Positions 1-8,776 of a stretch of DNA of 64,000 nt are shown piece by piece. Within the stretch, counting starts at the first letter, position 1; each line of letters begins with the position of its first letter. Below the pieces are notes generated by a model that saw only the letters and a list, made by a program, of their open reading frames with translations, was not told where the DNA came from and did not search any database. The stretch is taken from positions 1,550,001 to 1,614,000 of the forward strand of contig NZ_AP031496.1 in assembly GCF_042850945.1 (NCBI RefSeq), written 5' to 3'. The translations under genes and the position numbers were made by a program. The DNA comes from Halioxenophilus aromaticivorans (GTDB taxonomy: Bacteria > Pseudomonadota > Gammaproteobacteria > Pseudomonadales > Cellvibrionaceae).

Positions 1-52
1 AACGCAACAAGCCGAGAAATTGCAACAAGCAAACGACCAAGAGGCTAACGTT

Positions 53-427
53 ATGGTTGCTACCGGCAGCTTTGAAGTAACCCTAGGCCCGCAAACCGAA
101 GACTCTGTTTCGGCCGGGCGCATGCTAATCAATAAGGCCTACGTCGGCGACCTTGAGGCCAGTGGCTCAGGTCAAATGCTGAGCAAACATGTGGATGGCG
201 GTGCTGCGGTGTACTCGGCCATAGAAGAGGTGAGCGGCACCTTAGCCGGTAAAGAGGGTGCTTTTACGTTATTTCACGTAGGGACCATATCGGCTGAGGG
301 TACGGCTAACCTTTCTATTTCCATCGTGGAAGGCTCTGGCACTGGCCAGTTAAAGGGTATCCGTGGCGAGCTGGCTATCCGCCAAGAGGGCGCAGCTCAT
401 TTCTACGAATTGCAGTATTCATTTTAG
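53..427 (+). CDS. DUF3224 family protein
   Basis: Small soluble protein of about 124 residues resembling DUF3224, a beta-barrel family without an established reaction. The family pattern is visible: an early TGSFEVTLGPQ strand, a GRM..KAYVGDLEASGSGQML stretch, AIEEVSGTLAGKEGAFTLFH, then a closing SGTGQLKGIRGEL segment and an aromatic end (YELQYSF). I start it at the ATG at 53 because AAGAGG lies 8 bases upstream. The frame stays open to the left edge and a TTG at 20 is possible, so a longer product cannot be excluded. It sits 112 bases before recX on the same strand. No signal peptide or membrane segment is seen. The family call is fairly sure; function is unknown. Confidence 0.7.
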   Translation: MVATGSFEVTLGPQTEDSVSAGRMLINKAYVGDLEASGSGQMLSKHVDGGAAVYSAIEEVSGTLAGKEGAFTLFHVGTISAEGTANLSISIVEGSGTGQLKGIRGELAIRQEGAAHFYELQYSF

Positions 428-539
428 CGGTAGTCTGCCTTAGCGTGGGTTTTAGGGTAAATACGGGTGGTTAGGGCTGATTGCTTAACACGGTTTGTAA
501 AAGGATATATACCAACGCCCGAGCGGTGTGTAGTAAACG

Positions 540-1082
540 ATGGCAATGGCTTCTCACGACGTTAATAATCAAGACTTAAAAACTAGCACGTTAAAATACG
601 ACGCTGTTAAAACTAAGGTGCGCAATTATGCCGTTGGACTGCTGGCCAAGCGCGATTATGCCACCGAGGAACTACAGTCTAAGTTGGCTCGGAAATTTTC
701 CGAGGAATTACAGTCTACCGGGCAAGACATATTCGCGGATTCAGTGGCTTGGTTGATCGAACTGGGTTACCTAAACGACGCTAAGTATTGCGCCATGTTC
801 ATTCGCAGCTCGGTGGCAAAAGGGCGTGGCAGACGTCGCATCGAACAAGAGCTAAAACAAAAGCGGTTACCGCAGACCCTTGTGGCAGATGCCCTGGCTC
901 AATGCCAAGTGGACTGGTATGAGCATGCCTACGAGTGTTTACGGCGTAAGTTTAAAACGCTACCGGAAGATGCCAAAGAAAAAGCCAAAGTCATTCGATA
1001 TCTTCAATACCGTGGCTTTTTGCCAGATGAAATCTTCTGCGCGCTGGACCAGTGGCAAGAGTCGCTGGAGCAGGAGTGCTAG
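540..1082 (+). CDS. recX: Regulatory protein RecX
   Basis: RecX binds RecA filaments and limits their growth, tuning recombination and the SOS response in the cytoplasm. The 180-residue product has the three-helix repeat layout of the family: an N-terminal block with YAVGLLAKRDYATEEL, a central block with WLIELGYLNDAKYC followed by the basic KGRGRRRIEQELKQK, and a C-terminal block with VIRYLQYRGFLPDEI. The length is at the upper end for the family owing to a 25-residue polar N-terminal extension. A second ATG two codons in (546) is an alternative start. recA is not adjacent inside the window, which is unusual for gammaproteobacteria. No LexA-type box was recognised upstream. Confidence 0.85.
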   Translation: MAMASHDVNNQDLKTSTLKYDAVKTKVRNYAVGLLAKRDYATEELQSKLARKFSEELQSTGQDIFADSVAWLIELGYLNDAKYCAMFIRSSVAKGRGRRRIEQELKQKRLPQTLVADALAQCQVDWYEHAYECLRRKFKTLPEDAKEKAKVIRYLQYRGFLPDEIFCALDQWQESLEQEC

Positions 1083-1172
1083 CTGGGTCCTTCTCGGGTG
1101 AGCTTCTTCGGTGATTGCGTTTTTCAACACAAATACAAACTCTAACCTGTTCTTTCAGCTCTTCCCATCCTT

Positions 1173-1676
1173 CTATCTGGTAAAGCGGTAGACGTCCATG
1201 GTATCGCCGTCCTCTGTGGCTTGTTCTACGCTAAACCGGCCTTGGGTAATCTGCAAAATGGCATTCTGCCAAAACAGCTTTGCTGTATGATTTTCCAATA
1301 GAACACGGACTTGCCAGCCGCCAGGATACCGGCCAACAATGTCTGAAAATACGGCTGCCCCCAATCCCTTACGGGTGTGATTACGGGTAATGAAAAACTG
1401 ATCTACATCGTATTGCCCAGGCGCCAACCTGCGAATTAGCGCAAACCCCGCTAGCTGATGATCACTCTGAATCAAAAAGCCAAACCGATCTTCTGTGGTG
1501 CCTAAGCCCTCAATCAGCCCAGGCCTATAGTCGTAATTGCCTGTTTGGTTAGGCCCCGCCAAGGTGATGTGCGAAAACTCATAAACGTAATAACGAAAGA
1601 GGTTTTGCAATATAGCAAGGTTGTTTTCGGTAATCGTCTCTAGGTCGAATGACGGTTTTTTTGTAAATTTGTCCAA
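1173..1676 (-). CDS. GNAT-family N-acetyltransferase
   Basis: A 167-residue GCN5-related acetyltransferase, expected to move an acetyl group from acetyl-CoA to an amine whose identity is not evident. The acetyl-CoA pyrophosphate loop is visible as RNHTRKGLGAAVF, a Q/RxxGxG/A-type motif near residues 98-110, preceded by the QYDVDQFFI strand and followed by a C-terminal WQNAI segment typical of the fold. It is convergent with recX, with a 90-base spacer. Upstream (1677-2038) is a long non-coding stretch. The fold is clear but the substrate cannot be assigned. Confidence 0.75.
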   Translation of the reverse strand: MDKFTKKPSFDLETITENNLAILQNLFRYYVYEFSHITLAGPNQTGNYDYRPGLIEGLGTTEDRFGFLIQSDHQLAGFALIRRLAPGQYDVDQFFITRNHTRKGLGAAVFSDIVGRYPGGWQVRVLLENHTAKLFWQNAILQITQGRFSVEQATEDGDTMDVYRFTR

Positions 1677-2038
1677 GGTTTTACCCGATTGTTCAAGTCG
1701 TAAGGTGCTGGGGGCTGTGTAGCGGAGCTATTTTAACCTGACCTATGCCGCAGATTGAGTCCAAAATGGGCTGAGCTAAGTGGCTTTATTTTTGCTTAAT
1801 ATCATTAATACACTGTGCAAACTGAGTGTTACTCAATAGTACTGGCTAGACTGAGCTAGCTAATACTATGTGCCGGCTACTACTAAATACAGCCGAGCAG
1901 ATGAGTTGAAGTAACGTAGGCAGTGCACAAATCTCATTTTGTTGCCAAGTCGCCGTCGATAAGTGCTTGCCCAGAGCGGACCGCACAATATGCCCAAGCA
2001 ACCTAGGTTAACAGAGACAACCGGGAACATTCACGCCG
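1677..2038. other. Non-coding spacer between GNAT and BrkB genes
   Basis: This 362-base spacer lies between two divergently transcribed genes, so it should carry promoters for both. I see several imperfect self-complementary stretches (for example around GCTAGACTGAGCTAGC near 1847-1862) but no convincing -35/-10 pair, no terminator and no coding remnant. Confidence 0.5.
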
Positions 2039-2929
2039 ATGAACATTGTTAAAGCTAAAGATCAAACATTACTACTGCTTAAACAGACCCAAGAAAACAA
2101 TCTCTCTTTGGTCTCGGCAGGTGTGGCTTTTTATGGTTTCCTGTCGATTTTTCCGTCCTTGGCGGCATTAATCTCGCTATACGGCTTAATCTTTGACCCG
2201 GCCAATGTAGTGGAGCAGGTAAACGCGCTGGCAGGCATTCTGCCGCCGGAAGTGCACTCAATATTGCAGCAACGGCTCAGTGATATCACCACCACCGATG
2301 CGCAATCGCTTAAGGCCGGCGTTATCTTCGGTATTTTGCTGTCTTTATGGAGTGCCAACCGTGCCATGAAGGCGTTTTCCGAGGCATTAAACATCGTTTT
2401 CTCCAATCGCGAGCAGCGTAATTTTATTCAGGTTAATTTGGTTACCCTGGCGTTAACACTGGCCTCCATTGTGGTGTTTATCATCGGCATGATCGCTATC
2501 GTGGGTGTGCCCATTGTGGTGAGTTATCTTCTAAGCCAAAGTTGGGCCCAAATTATCACTGGGGTGCTGTCTTGGTTACTGTTTGTCGGACTGGTGGTGG
2601 GTTTGTTTTTAATGCTCTATCGATTCGCCCCAGCCAGCCCTCGTTACGAGTGGCGAGAGCATTTGCCAGGCAGTATTCTCGCCACGGTTCTATTTCTTAG
2701 TGCCTCGGTGGCGTTTTCGTTCTACGTTTCTAACTTCGGCGATTACGACGAACAATACGGCGCTCTGGGCGCAGTGGTGGTGACGCTATTTTGGTTATAC
2801 ATCGGTGCGTTTATTTTCTTACTTGGGGCTGAAATCAACGCCATGAGAATAGAGCCCAGCGACGACCTATCTCCGGGTTACTACGCCGAAAAGCAACAGC
2901 GAGAATCGATATTCCCCGCTAGGCCTTAG
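2039..2929 (+). CDS. YihY/BrkB-family inner-membrane protein
   Basis: Integral inner-membrane protein of 296 residues in the YihY/virulence factor BrkB family (once confused with RNase BN). Its biochemical role is unsettled and transport has been proposed. The family opening is visible as a hydrophobic helix containing SLVSAGVAFYGFLSIFPSLA, then a predicted amphipathic region (LPPEVHSIL), an IFGILLSLWSANRAMKAF helix, and four further hydrophobic segments ending with ALGAVVVTLFWLYIGAFIFL and LLGAEINA. These are diagnostic BrkB features. It is monocistronic in appearance, with three imperfect tandem repeats just after its stop codon. Confidence 0.85.
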   Translation: MNIVKAKDQTLLLLKQTQENNLSLVSAGVAFYGFLSIFPSLAALISLYGLIFDPANVVEQVNALAGILPPEVHSILQQRLSDITTTDAQSLKAGVIFGILLSLWSANRAMKAFSEALNIVFSNREQRNFIQVNLVTLALTLASIVVFIIGMIAIVGVPIVVSYLLSQSWAQIITGVLSWLLFVGLVVGLFLMLYRFAPASPRYEWREHLPGSILATVLFLSASVAFSFYVSNFGDYDEQYGALGAVVVTLFWLYIGAFIFLLGAEINAMRIEPSDDLSPGYYAEKQQRESIFPARP

Positions 2930-2949
2930 TTTTAAGTCATCGGGGCTTT

Positions 2950-2997
2950 AGTTAGTTAACCCAAGAGTTAGTTAATCCAAGCATTAGTCACTCCGAG
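2950..2997. repeat. Three imperfect 16-bp tandem repeats
   Basis: Units lie at 2950-2965, 2966-2981 and 2982-2997. The first two differ at one position (AGTTAGTTAACCCAAG versus AGTTAGTTAATCCAAG); the third matches the second at 11 of 16 positions. They lie just after the brkB stop codon and before the convergent bkd operon. No function is evident. Confidence 0.6.
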
Positions 2998-3118
2998 CTG
3001 CCATTAGGCCGCTTTCCATTGTAGATAAAACGCGGCAAAACGGCGCTCAAGTTTTATTTCGTGCTCCGGCTCACTGTGCCACTTTTTCTTGCTACAAATC
3101 TGGGCTAGGAAAAATGAG

Positions 3119-4516
3119 TTAGGTGAAAAGCGTGGCAGGCAGTTCCAGCTGCGCTTTAATATCTTGTACCAAGCGTGCGCCATCGTAGCCGTCCACAATA
3201 CGGTGGTCGAAGGACGCGGAGATATTCATCATTTTGCGAATCGCTATTTGGCCGTCGATCACCATTGCGCGCTCCTGGAGTTTGTTAATGCCAATGATTG
3301 CTGTCTCAGGCGCGTTAATTACCGGTGTGGTCGCTATGCCGCCCAGTGCTCCGAGGCTGGTAATAGTGATGGTGGAACCGCTTAACTCATCTCGGCTGGC
3401 TTTGTGGCTTCGCACAGCCTGTGATAACCGGCTAATTTCCGCTGCATTTTGATATAAGTCCATGGCCTCGGCGTGGCGCACCACAGGCACGGTTAATCCT
3501 TGCTCGGTCATGGTGGCAATGCCGATGTGCACCGGCTCGTAAAGAGTTAAGTGCTCTGTTTCGGTATCATAGTGGGCGTTGCAATGGGCGTGTTGCGGTA
3601 GGGCGTTGATTAATGCTCGCATAATAAAAGGCAGCACGGTGAGTTTACTCTGGTGTGGGGCTCGCTGATCGTTCAGGCGTGCTCGCAGTCGTTCTAACTC
3701 GGTACAGTCTACTTCCTCTATGTAGGAATAATGCGGAATGTTTCTTTTGGCGGCGGATATTTTTCCGGCAATGACCCGGCGCAAACCAGAGATTTTTTCA
3801 CTGTGTAGGCCCACACGCCGGCGCCCAACAGTACCCCCAACACTACCAGTGCCGGTTTGGTTGCTGTGCCGAATAAATATTTCCAGGTCCTCTGACTCAA
3901 TGCGGCCATCCGGGCCGCTACCTGGCACCATGCTTAAATCGATGGCCGCTTCCCTGGCCCGCCGTCGCACCGAGGGTGAGGTTAAAATCAATCGGTTGGG
4001 GTACAGCGGCGCCATAGTGACGGGGGCATGGTCGCCGGCTGAAGCCGTTTGTGCCTCCATGGCAAGGTCTGCGAATGCGTTCTCGTCGTGGTGCCGGTCT
4101 TCGGTCGGTAGGTTGCCGGTAGTCGGTGTAGTTTCGGCCGCTGGAGCTGCCAATTCCTTGGGCGACGTCTTACTGGCGTTGGGCAGCTCCACAGGGGTTT
4201 CTAAGGTGGGGATGGCATCCCCAGGGCTCGCAGATTGCGTCGCGGGTTCAAGCTCAGCGGTGGTATTACCTTCGCCCTTAACTTCAAATCGTATCAGTTC
4301 TTGGTCCACGCCAAGAACTTCGCCGGCGGCGCATGCCAGTGCCAAAACTACGCCATCCACCGGCGAGCCTATTTCCACAGTGGCTTTATCGGTCATCACA
4401 TCGGCGATGGGTTGATCCTCAACCACTTGATCCCCAACGTTAACACGCCAGGTGATAATTTCAGATTCCACAACGCCTTCACCGAGATCGGGTAATTTTA
4501 ATCGGTAAATGCCCAT
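3119..4516 (-). CDS. bkdB: Branched-chain 2-oxoacid dehydrogenase E2 (lipoamide acyltransferase)
   Basis: Core E2 subunit (465 residues) of the branched-chain 2-oxoacid dehydrogenase complex, transferring acyl groups from lipoamide to CoA in valine, leucine and isoleucine breakdown. One lipoyl domain lies at the N-terminus with the lipoylated lysine in TDKATVEI (about K44). An Ala/Pro/Thr/Glu-rich linker follows, then a peripheral-subunit binding domain (SPSVRRRAREAAIDL...GPDGRI), a second linker, and a catalytic domain ending with the active-site motif FDHRIVDG. One lipoyl domain is usual for BkdB and differs from the multi-lipoyl pyruvate E2. It is the last gene of the operon, 15 bases after the E1beta stop. 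The matching E3 gene (lpdV) is not here. Confidence 0.9.
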   Translation of the reverse strand: MGIYRLKLPDLGEGVVESEIITWRVNVGDQVVEDQPIADVMTDKATVEIGSPVDGVVLALACAAGEVLGVDQELIRFEVKGEGNTTAELEPATQSASPGDAIPTLETPVELPNASKTSPKELAAPAAETTPTTGNLPTEDRHHDENAFADLAMEAQTASAGDHAPVTMAPLYPNRLILTSPSVRRRAREAAIDLSMVPGSGPDGRIESEDLEIFIRHSNQTGTGSVGGTVGRRRVGLHSEKISGLRRVIAGKISAAKRNIPHYSYIEEVDCTELERLRARLNDQRAPHQSKLTVLPFIMRALINALPQHAHCNAHYDTETEHLTLYEPVHIGIATMTEQGLTVPVVRHAEAMDLYQNAAEISRLSQAVRSHKASRDELSGSTITITSLGALGGIATTPVINAPETAIIGINKLQERAMVIDGQIAIRKMMNISASFDHRIVDGYDGARLVQDIKAQLELPATLFT

Positions 4517-4531
4517 AATTATGGCTCCTTA

Positions 4532-5605
4532 TCAGCAGGCTAGGGTGCGACGTAGAGCTTTAATGATGCGCTCTTGGCTAGGGAAATATTGCCATTCAAA
4601 GGCGTGGGGGTAGGGGGTATCCCACCCGGTTACTCGCTCCACCGGGGCCTTTAGATGCCAAAAGCAGCTTTCCTGTACTTCGGTGACCAGCTCAGCGCCG
4701 AAGCCGCTAGTGCGTGTGGCCTCATGCAACACCACACAGCGCCCGGTTTTTTGCACTGATGCTGCGATGGTTTCAATATCCAGCGGTAGCAGGGTACGTA
4801 AATCAATAAGCTCTGCGTCAATGCTGCTGGCCTTCACCGCCGCTTCGGCTACATGTACCAGGGTGCCATAGGTTAATATAGTGACGTCATTGCCTGCTCT
4901 GAGGATGGCGGCTTTGCCCAGTGGAATACTGTAGTGGTTGGTGGGAACTTGCCCTGCGGGGTGTGCACTCCAAGCGCCGGTTTTGCTGCCACTGTTGTCG
5001 TGGCCAAAGAACGGCCCATTGTAAATGCGTTTAGGCTCGAAAAATATCACCGGGTCGTCGTCTTCGATGGCGCTGATCAACAACCCTTTTGCATCAAATG
5101 GATTTGAGGGCATTACCGTTTTTAGGCCACAGACATGGGTGAAGATACCCTCTGGGCTTTGGGAGTGGGTTTGTCCGCCACGGATGCCACCGCCACAAGG
5201 TGCACGAATCACCACCGGTGCAAAATATTCACCGCCGCTGCGATGCCTTAGGCGTGCCAGCTCACTGATGATTTGATCCAAGCCTGGGTAGATATAATCG
5301 GCAAATTGCATTTCTGCCACGGGCCTTAAGCCATTGACCGCCATACCAATGGCGGTGCCGACAATACCACCTTCGGATATTGGAGTGTCTAGGGCGCGGT
5401 GGGCGCCGTATTTTTCGTACAGTCCGGCGGTGCAACGAAAGACGCCGCCAAAATAGCCCACGTCTTCACCCATCACCAGCACGTTGGGGTCACGTTCCAT
5501 GCAGACATCCAAGGCGGAATTAATCGCCTGGATCATGCTCATCGGTTGTGTGCTGTATTGGGCATTGACCTCGTCGGCTGCGGGGTAACGATTACTAGAA
5601 TTCAT
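4532..5605 (-). CDS. bkdA2: Branched-chain 2-oxoacid dehydrogenase E1 beta subunit
   Basis: Beta chain (357 residues) of the thiamine-diphosphate E1 component, which decarboxylates branched-chain 2-oxoacids and acylates the E2 lipoyl group. Family features include MSMIQAINSALDVCMERDPNVLVMGEDVGYFGGVF near the start (the conserved Glu of GEDVG contacts the cofactor), RAPCGGGIRGGQTHSQSPEG in the middle, and the C-terminal ILTYGTLVHVAEAA...DLRTLLPLD...HEATRTSGFGAE transketolase-C segment. It follows the E1alpha gene by 9 bases, so the two subunits are surely translated from one message. Confidence 0.92.
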   Translation of the reverse strand: MNSSNRYPAADEVNAQYSTQPMSMIQAINSALDVCMERDPNVLVMGEDVGYFGGVFRCTAGLYEKYGAHRALDTPISEGGIVGTAIGMAVNGLRPVAEMQFADYIYPGLDQIISELARLRHRSGGEYFAPVVIRAPCGGGIRGGQTHSQSPEGIFTHVCGLKTVMPSNPFDAKGLLISAIEDDDPVIFFEPKRIYNGPFFGHDNSGSKTGAWSAHPAGQVPTNHYSIPLGKAAILRAGNDVTILTYGTLVHVAEAAVKASSIDAELIDLRTLLPLDIETIAASVQKTGRCVVLHEATRTSGFGAELVTEVQESCFWHLKAPVERVTGWDTPYPHAFEWQYFPSQERIIKALRRTLAC

Positions 5606-5614
5606 GGCGCCCCC

Positions 5615-6841
5615 TTAATTATTTTTCATAAGTTGTTCACGCTGACGGCGTAAATAACTGGGCATATGCTTAAACACATCTTCAAAAACGGTTGTGGCAG
5701 GCCAGTGCGGGCCTTCCTCCAAAGAGCCAAAGCCGATGGCCTCCTTCCAATCTCTGTTGATGGAGGCATCCAGTTCTTGCTGTAAGGTTTGATGCTGCGC
5801 GTGGCTCCATTGCTTATTTAAAATTAAATGGTTTTTTAATCGTTGAATGGGATCGCCCAGGGGCCAGGACTTGGCTTCGGATCGATCGCGGTAGGCGTCT
5901 GGGTCATCGCTGGTGGAATGGCTGGCAACACGATAGGTGTATAGCTCAATCACGGTCGGCCCGTAACCTTGCCGTGCCCGCTGGGCGGCCCATTGCGTTA
6001 CCGCGTAAACCGCAAGGGCGTCGTTTCCATCCACTCGCACGCCCGGGATGTTGTAGCCAAATCCACGCAGCGCAAAGGTGGTGCCTGCGCTTGCTACCGA
6101 TTGAGGTGTGGATATAGCCCACTGGTTGTTGACGATATTGAGCAGCACCGGTGCTTTATACGTAGAAGCAAACACCATGGCGTTGTGGACATCGGATTCC
6201 GCGGTACTGCCATCGCCCACCCAACTGGCGGCGATATTATTTTCGCCTTTGTAGGCAGCGGCCATTGCCCAGCCTACCGCCTGGCTAAATTGGGTTGCAA
6301 GGTTGCCCGAAATGGTAAAAAAATTGCCTTCCTTCCAGGTATAAAACACCGGCATTTGTCGGCCTTTACAGCTGTCGCGAGAATTGGAAATACAGTGGCA
6401 CATCATGTCGATGATGGCTCGCCCGCGCACAAACAATAGCCCCTGTTGGCGGTAGCTTGGGAATAACATGTCGCCGGGCTGCAGTGCCATGGCTTGTGCT
6501 ACCGCAACGGCTTCTTCGCCGGTGCATTTCACGTAAAACGACAGCTGTCCCTGGCGTTGCATTTTAAACATGCGTTCGTCGTAGGTGCGTACGTGCATCA
6601 TATGGCGCAGGGCTTTGCGTTGATCCTCAAAAGACAGCGACGGCGCCCAATCACCCACAGCGTTACCCCGGTCGTCCATTACTCGAACTAAACCTGTGGC
6701 AACGTCCTGGCTATTTTGTGCGGAGCAATCCAATGCGGGTTTTCGGGTAGCGCCAGCATCAGGAATGTTGAGTTTACTGAAGTCCGGCTTGCGCCCAGGC
6801 CGAGAAGAGGCTTCGGGAACGTAGAGCTTGCTGGTAGACAT
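5615..6841 (-). CDS. bkdA1: Branched-chain 2-oxoacid dehydrogenase E1 alpha subunit
   Basis: Alpha chain (408 residues) of the E1 component. The thiamine-diphosphate binding motif reads GDGSTAESDVHNAM with the downstream NNQWAIS, and the phosphorylation-loop-like HSTSDDPDAYR is present. The frame opens further upstream, but I start at 6841 because a strong GGAGG lies 8 bases before this ATG and the resulting length matches Pseudomonas BkdA1. It is the promoter-proximal gene of the minus-strand bkd operon. No Lrp-type bkdR regulator, usual in pseudomonads, sits beside it. The substrate (branched-chain rather than pyruvate) is inferred from family resemblance and the single-lipoyl E2. Confidence 0.9.
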   Translation of the reverse strand: MSTSKLYVPEASSRPGRKPDFSKLNIPDAGATRKPALDCSAQNSQDVATGLVRVMDDRGNAVGDWAPSLSFEDQRKALRHMMHVRTYDERMFKMQRQGQLSFYVKCTGEEAVAVAQAMALQPGDMLFPSYRQQGLLFVRGRAIIDMMCHCISNSRDSCKGRQMPVFYTWKEGNFFTISGNLATQFSQAVGWAMAAAYKGENNIAASWVGDGSTAESDVHNAMVFASTYKAPVLLNIVNNQWAISTPQSVASAGTTFALRGFGYNIPGVRVDGNDALAVYAVTQWAAQRARQGYGPTVIELYTYRVASHSTSDDPDAYRDRSEAKSWPLGDPIQRLKNHLILNKQWSHAQHQTLQQELDASINRDWKEAIGFGSLEEGPHWPATTVFEDVFKHMPSYLRRQREQLMKNN

Positions 6842-7310
6842 GCGGATGACCTCCACCATGTTTTTTATTGCCTTGTTACCGGTGTACGGAAACAACAGTA
6901 AAATGGCTTATTATTGTTCGCTCACTGATTTTTGCGCGCCGATATTAAACGTATTTTTAATACTCCGGCGGCGGGTAATGCTTCAGTGCAGCATTTTTAC
7001 TAATTTTTTGAGTACAGTTTTCAGTATAGCCGGCGATTTGGCGTTTGGAGGTAAACACGAGCCCAAGTGGCTTTATTAAAAAAAAGAAACTAATCCACGA
7101 ACACTAAAACGAAAAGCACTGAATCGGAAAAAAAATGCATCGCCTTTGCTTACAGTACGTAATAGATGACCTTTCCCTCAATAATAAATTCCGCACCTTC
7201 GTATTTGGAGAGTACCGCTAGTTTGCGCAGTTATATTAGTTTGAAGAAAAGTGGTGGCAGTGTTTTTTGGCGAAATGTCAGGTAAGGCGGGTTGCAGGAA
7301 TTATTGCAGT
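6842..7310. other. Non-coding region upstream of the bkd operon
   Basis: About 470 bases with no intact gene. An AT-rich inverted repeat (TATTAAA at 6943-6949 with TTTAATA at 6956-6962) sits about 100 bases before bkdA1 and could be part of its promoter or an operator. On the minus strand at 7150-7230 there is a 26-codon open stretch without a start that reads like a protein C-terminus (LSKYEGAEFIIEGKVIYYVL then stop). It may be a relic of a lost gene, but it is too short to identify. Confidence 0.4.
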
Positions 7311-7339
7311 AAGCTTTGCGGCACCGTGCCGCAAAGCTT
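7311..7339. repeat. 29-bp near-perfect palindrome after the dehydratase gene
   Basis: Arms AAGCTTTGCGGCAC (7311-7324) and its exact reverse complement (7326-7339) flank a single C. It lies 11 bases past the stop codon of the minus-strand dehydratase gene, so it would form a strong 3' hairpin in that mRNA. Neither side has a T-run, so it is not a standard intrinsic terminator. It may stabilise the 3' end or act as a protein-binding palindrome. Confidence 0.7.
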
Positions 7340-7350
7340 TGCGCAAAGTA

Positions 7351-8523
7351 TTAATCGCTCTTTTTGGGAAGTTCGATTTCGGCCTTTGCGGTTGCCATAG
7401 TGGTGCCATTTTGGTTGAACATTTTACTGTCCACTTGAATTAAATGGCGGCCGTCTTCATCGACAAATTTATCGATGACTTTGGCGCTTTGGTAGGTTAC
7501 ATCGCCACTCAGAGAAGGGCCACGGTAGGAGCAATTACTGTGCACCACCATACCCCACTCACCGGCCCAGCCGGCTAGGTAGTCAATAATCCAAGCGCCC
7601 ATAGAGGCGCCGTATCCGTAGGCTCGGGGCATGCCGATGTAACGAGCCCAGCGCGGGAATAGGTGGCCGCGAGAAGGACCAAAATAAGCACCGTCGGTCA
7701 ACTCCGGGTTAATGCGCTCCATTACGCCGTCGTTTTCGTGGCCGGCCATATTTGGGTCAAAGCCCAGGGCTTCTAAGTCCAGGTCTGTGCGGCGGTGGGT
7801 ACCTCCCCAAATGGTGAACAGGTAGGCGCGCCACTCGGTGGTAAAGCTGGCGATACTGTGCGGGCCGAATACGCGCTTGGGTAGCTCATCACCGACGTTA
7901 ACATCGTCCCAGTAGCGCTTGTCGTGGCCCAGTGCGTGCAAGGTTTTGATGTAATCGAGTTTTTCGTCCTCCAGCTTAGCGATGTCCTCATCGCTCCATT
8001 GCGGCTCCTCCTCGGAGTCCGTCGAGCCCATTTCTCGGGCGAGGTCTGCGCGATAGCGAATGGCTGTGGAGCGCTGCTTGGCGATGTAGTCACCATCTTG
8101 GTTATAGTAGTTGTTGTCGCCCCACTGAAAGCAGGTAGGGCCGGCAAACTTGGTGTCTTTTACGCTGTAGCCGGTGGGCACACGCTCGTTTATTAGACTG
8201 TCACCATGGAAGATTCGTGGGCCGTAAAACCACCATTCATCGCCGCCAAAAATAAGGTGTGAGTCCGGAATTGCGCCAACGCAGGCCGGAGCCGCTCCAT
8301 GGCCGTCATCGGTGGCCACAGGGAAGGATTGGGGCGCTACCAGCCGGCCAAAGCGGCTCTCTGCAGCGAATTCTGTGTCGTAGTGCAGAAGGTTGGGGTA
8401 ATGCATTCCTTGAGCCCAGCGGCGAAAGTCGTTGTTGTGGAGCGGTTCTTTCATGCGGGCAGGTTGCATGGGTTTACCCATGTAGTTGTCGAGATCGGAG
8501 CAATCCAGTGTTTTATCGTTCAT
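7351..8523 (-). CDS. FAS1-like/MaoC-type double-hotdog acyl dehydratase
   Basis: Cytosolic protein of 390 residues made of two hotdog-like halves. The N-terminal half resembles the FAS1-like dehydratase (MaoC N) domain: FRRWAQGMHYPNLLHYD..FAAESRFGRLVAPQSFPV, then FGGDEWWFYGPRIFHGDSL. The C-terminal half (VNVGDELPKRVFGPHSIASFTTEWRAY...) is the MaoC-like partner. Such proteins hydrate 2-enoyl-CoA esters in peripheral fatty-acid, steroid or aromatic catabolism; the actual substrate is not evident. It is divergent from the ferredoxin gene at 8777 and is followed by a perfect hairpin. It could belong functionally with the bkd operon downstream on the same strand, but 509 bases separate them. Confidence 0.75.
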   Translation of the reverse strand: MNDKTLDCSDLDNYMGKPMQPARMKEPLHNNDFRRWAQGMHYPNLLHYDTEFAAESRFGRLVAPQSFPVATDDGHGAAPACVGAIPDSHLIFGGDEWWFYGPRIFHGDSLINERVPTGYSVKDTKFAGPTCFQWGDNNYYNQDGDYIAKQRSTAIRYRADLAREMGSTDSEEEPQWSDEDIAKLEDEKLDYIKTLHALGHDKRYWDDVNVGDELPKRVFGPHSIASFTTEWRAYLFTIWGGTHRRTDLDLEALGFDPNMAGHENDGVMERINPELTDGAYFGPSRGHLFPRWARYIGMPRAYGYGASMGAWIIDYLAGWAGEWGMVVHSNCSYRGPSLSGDVTYQSAKVIDKFVDEDGRHLIQVDSKMFNQNGTTMATAKAEIELPKKSD

Positions 8524-8776
8524 GGCGATTCCATTAGCTGATGATTAGTTATCGTTGTTTTGACTATCGGCTCTGGCGCCTATCCGCACCGTTTGGGTGG
8601 GTGCCGCCAGTAGGTACTTTGTTCGCGCTAGTATATATTAATCAACAGTGGTGTGCATTGACGGTGGAAAAGTTTTTGTCTGTCCGCATTGTTTAGGTGG
8701 CCGGGGCCGTGTATAACGGGCGCTTCGTCTGGAATATGACCTGGGCAGTAGAGACGCCAGCGTCGATGGAATTCAG

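Noticed and set aside
3738..4415. 225-codon plus-strand frame opposite bkdB
   Set aside because: It is antisense to the E2 linker and lipoyl regions; low-complexity Ala/Ser/Arg composition and no recognisable motif.
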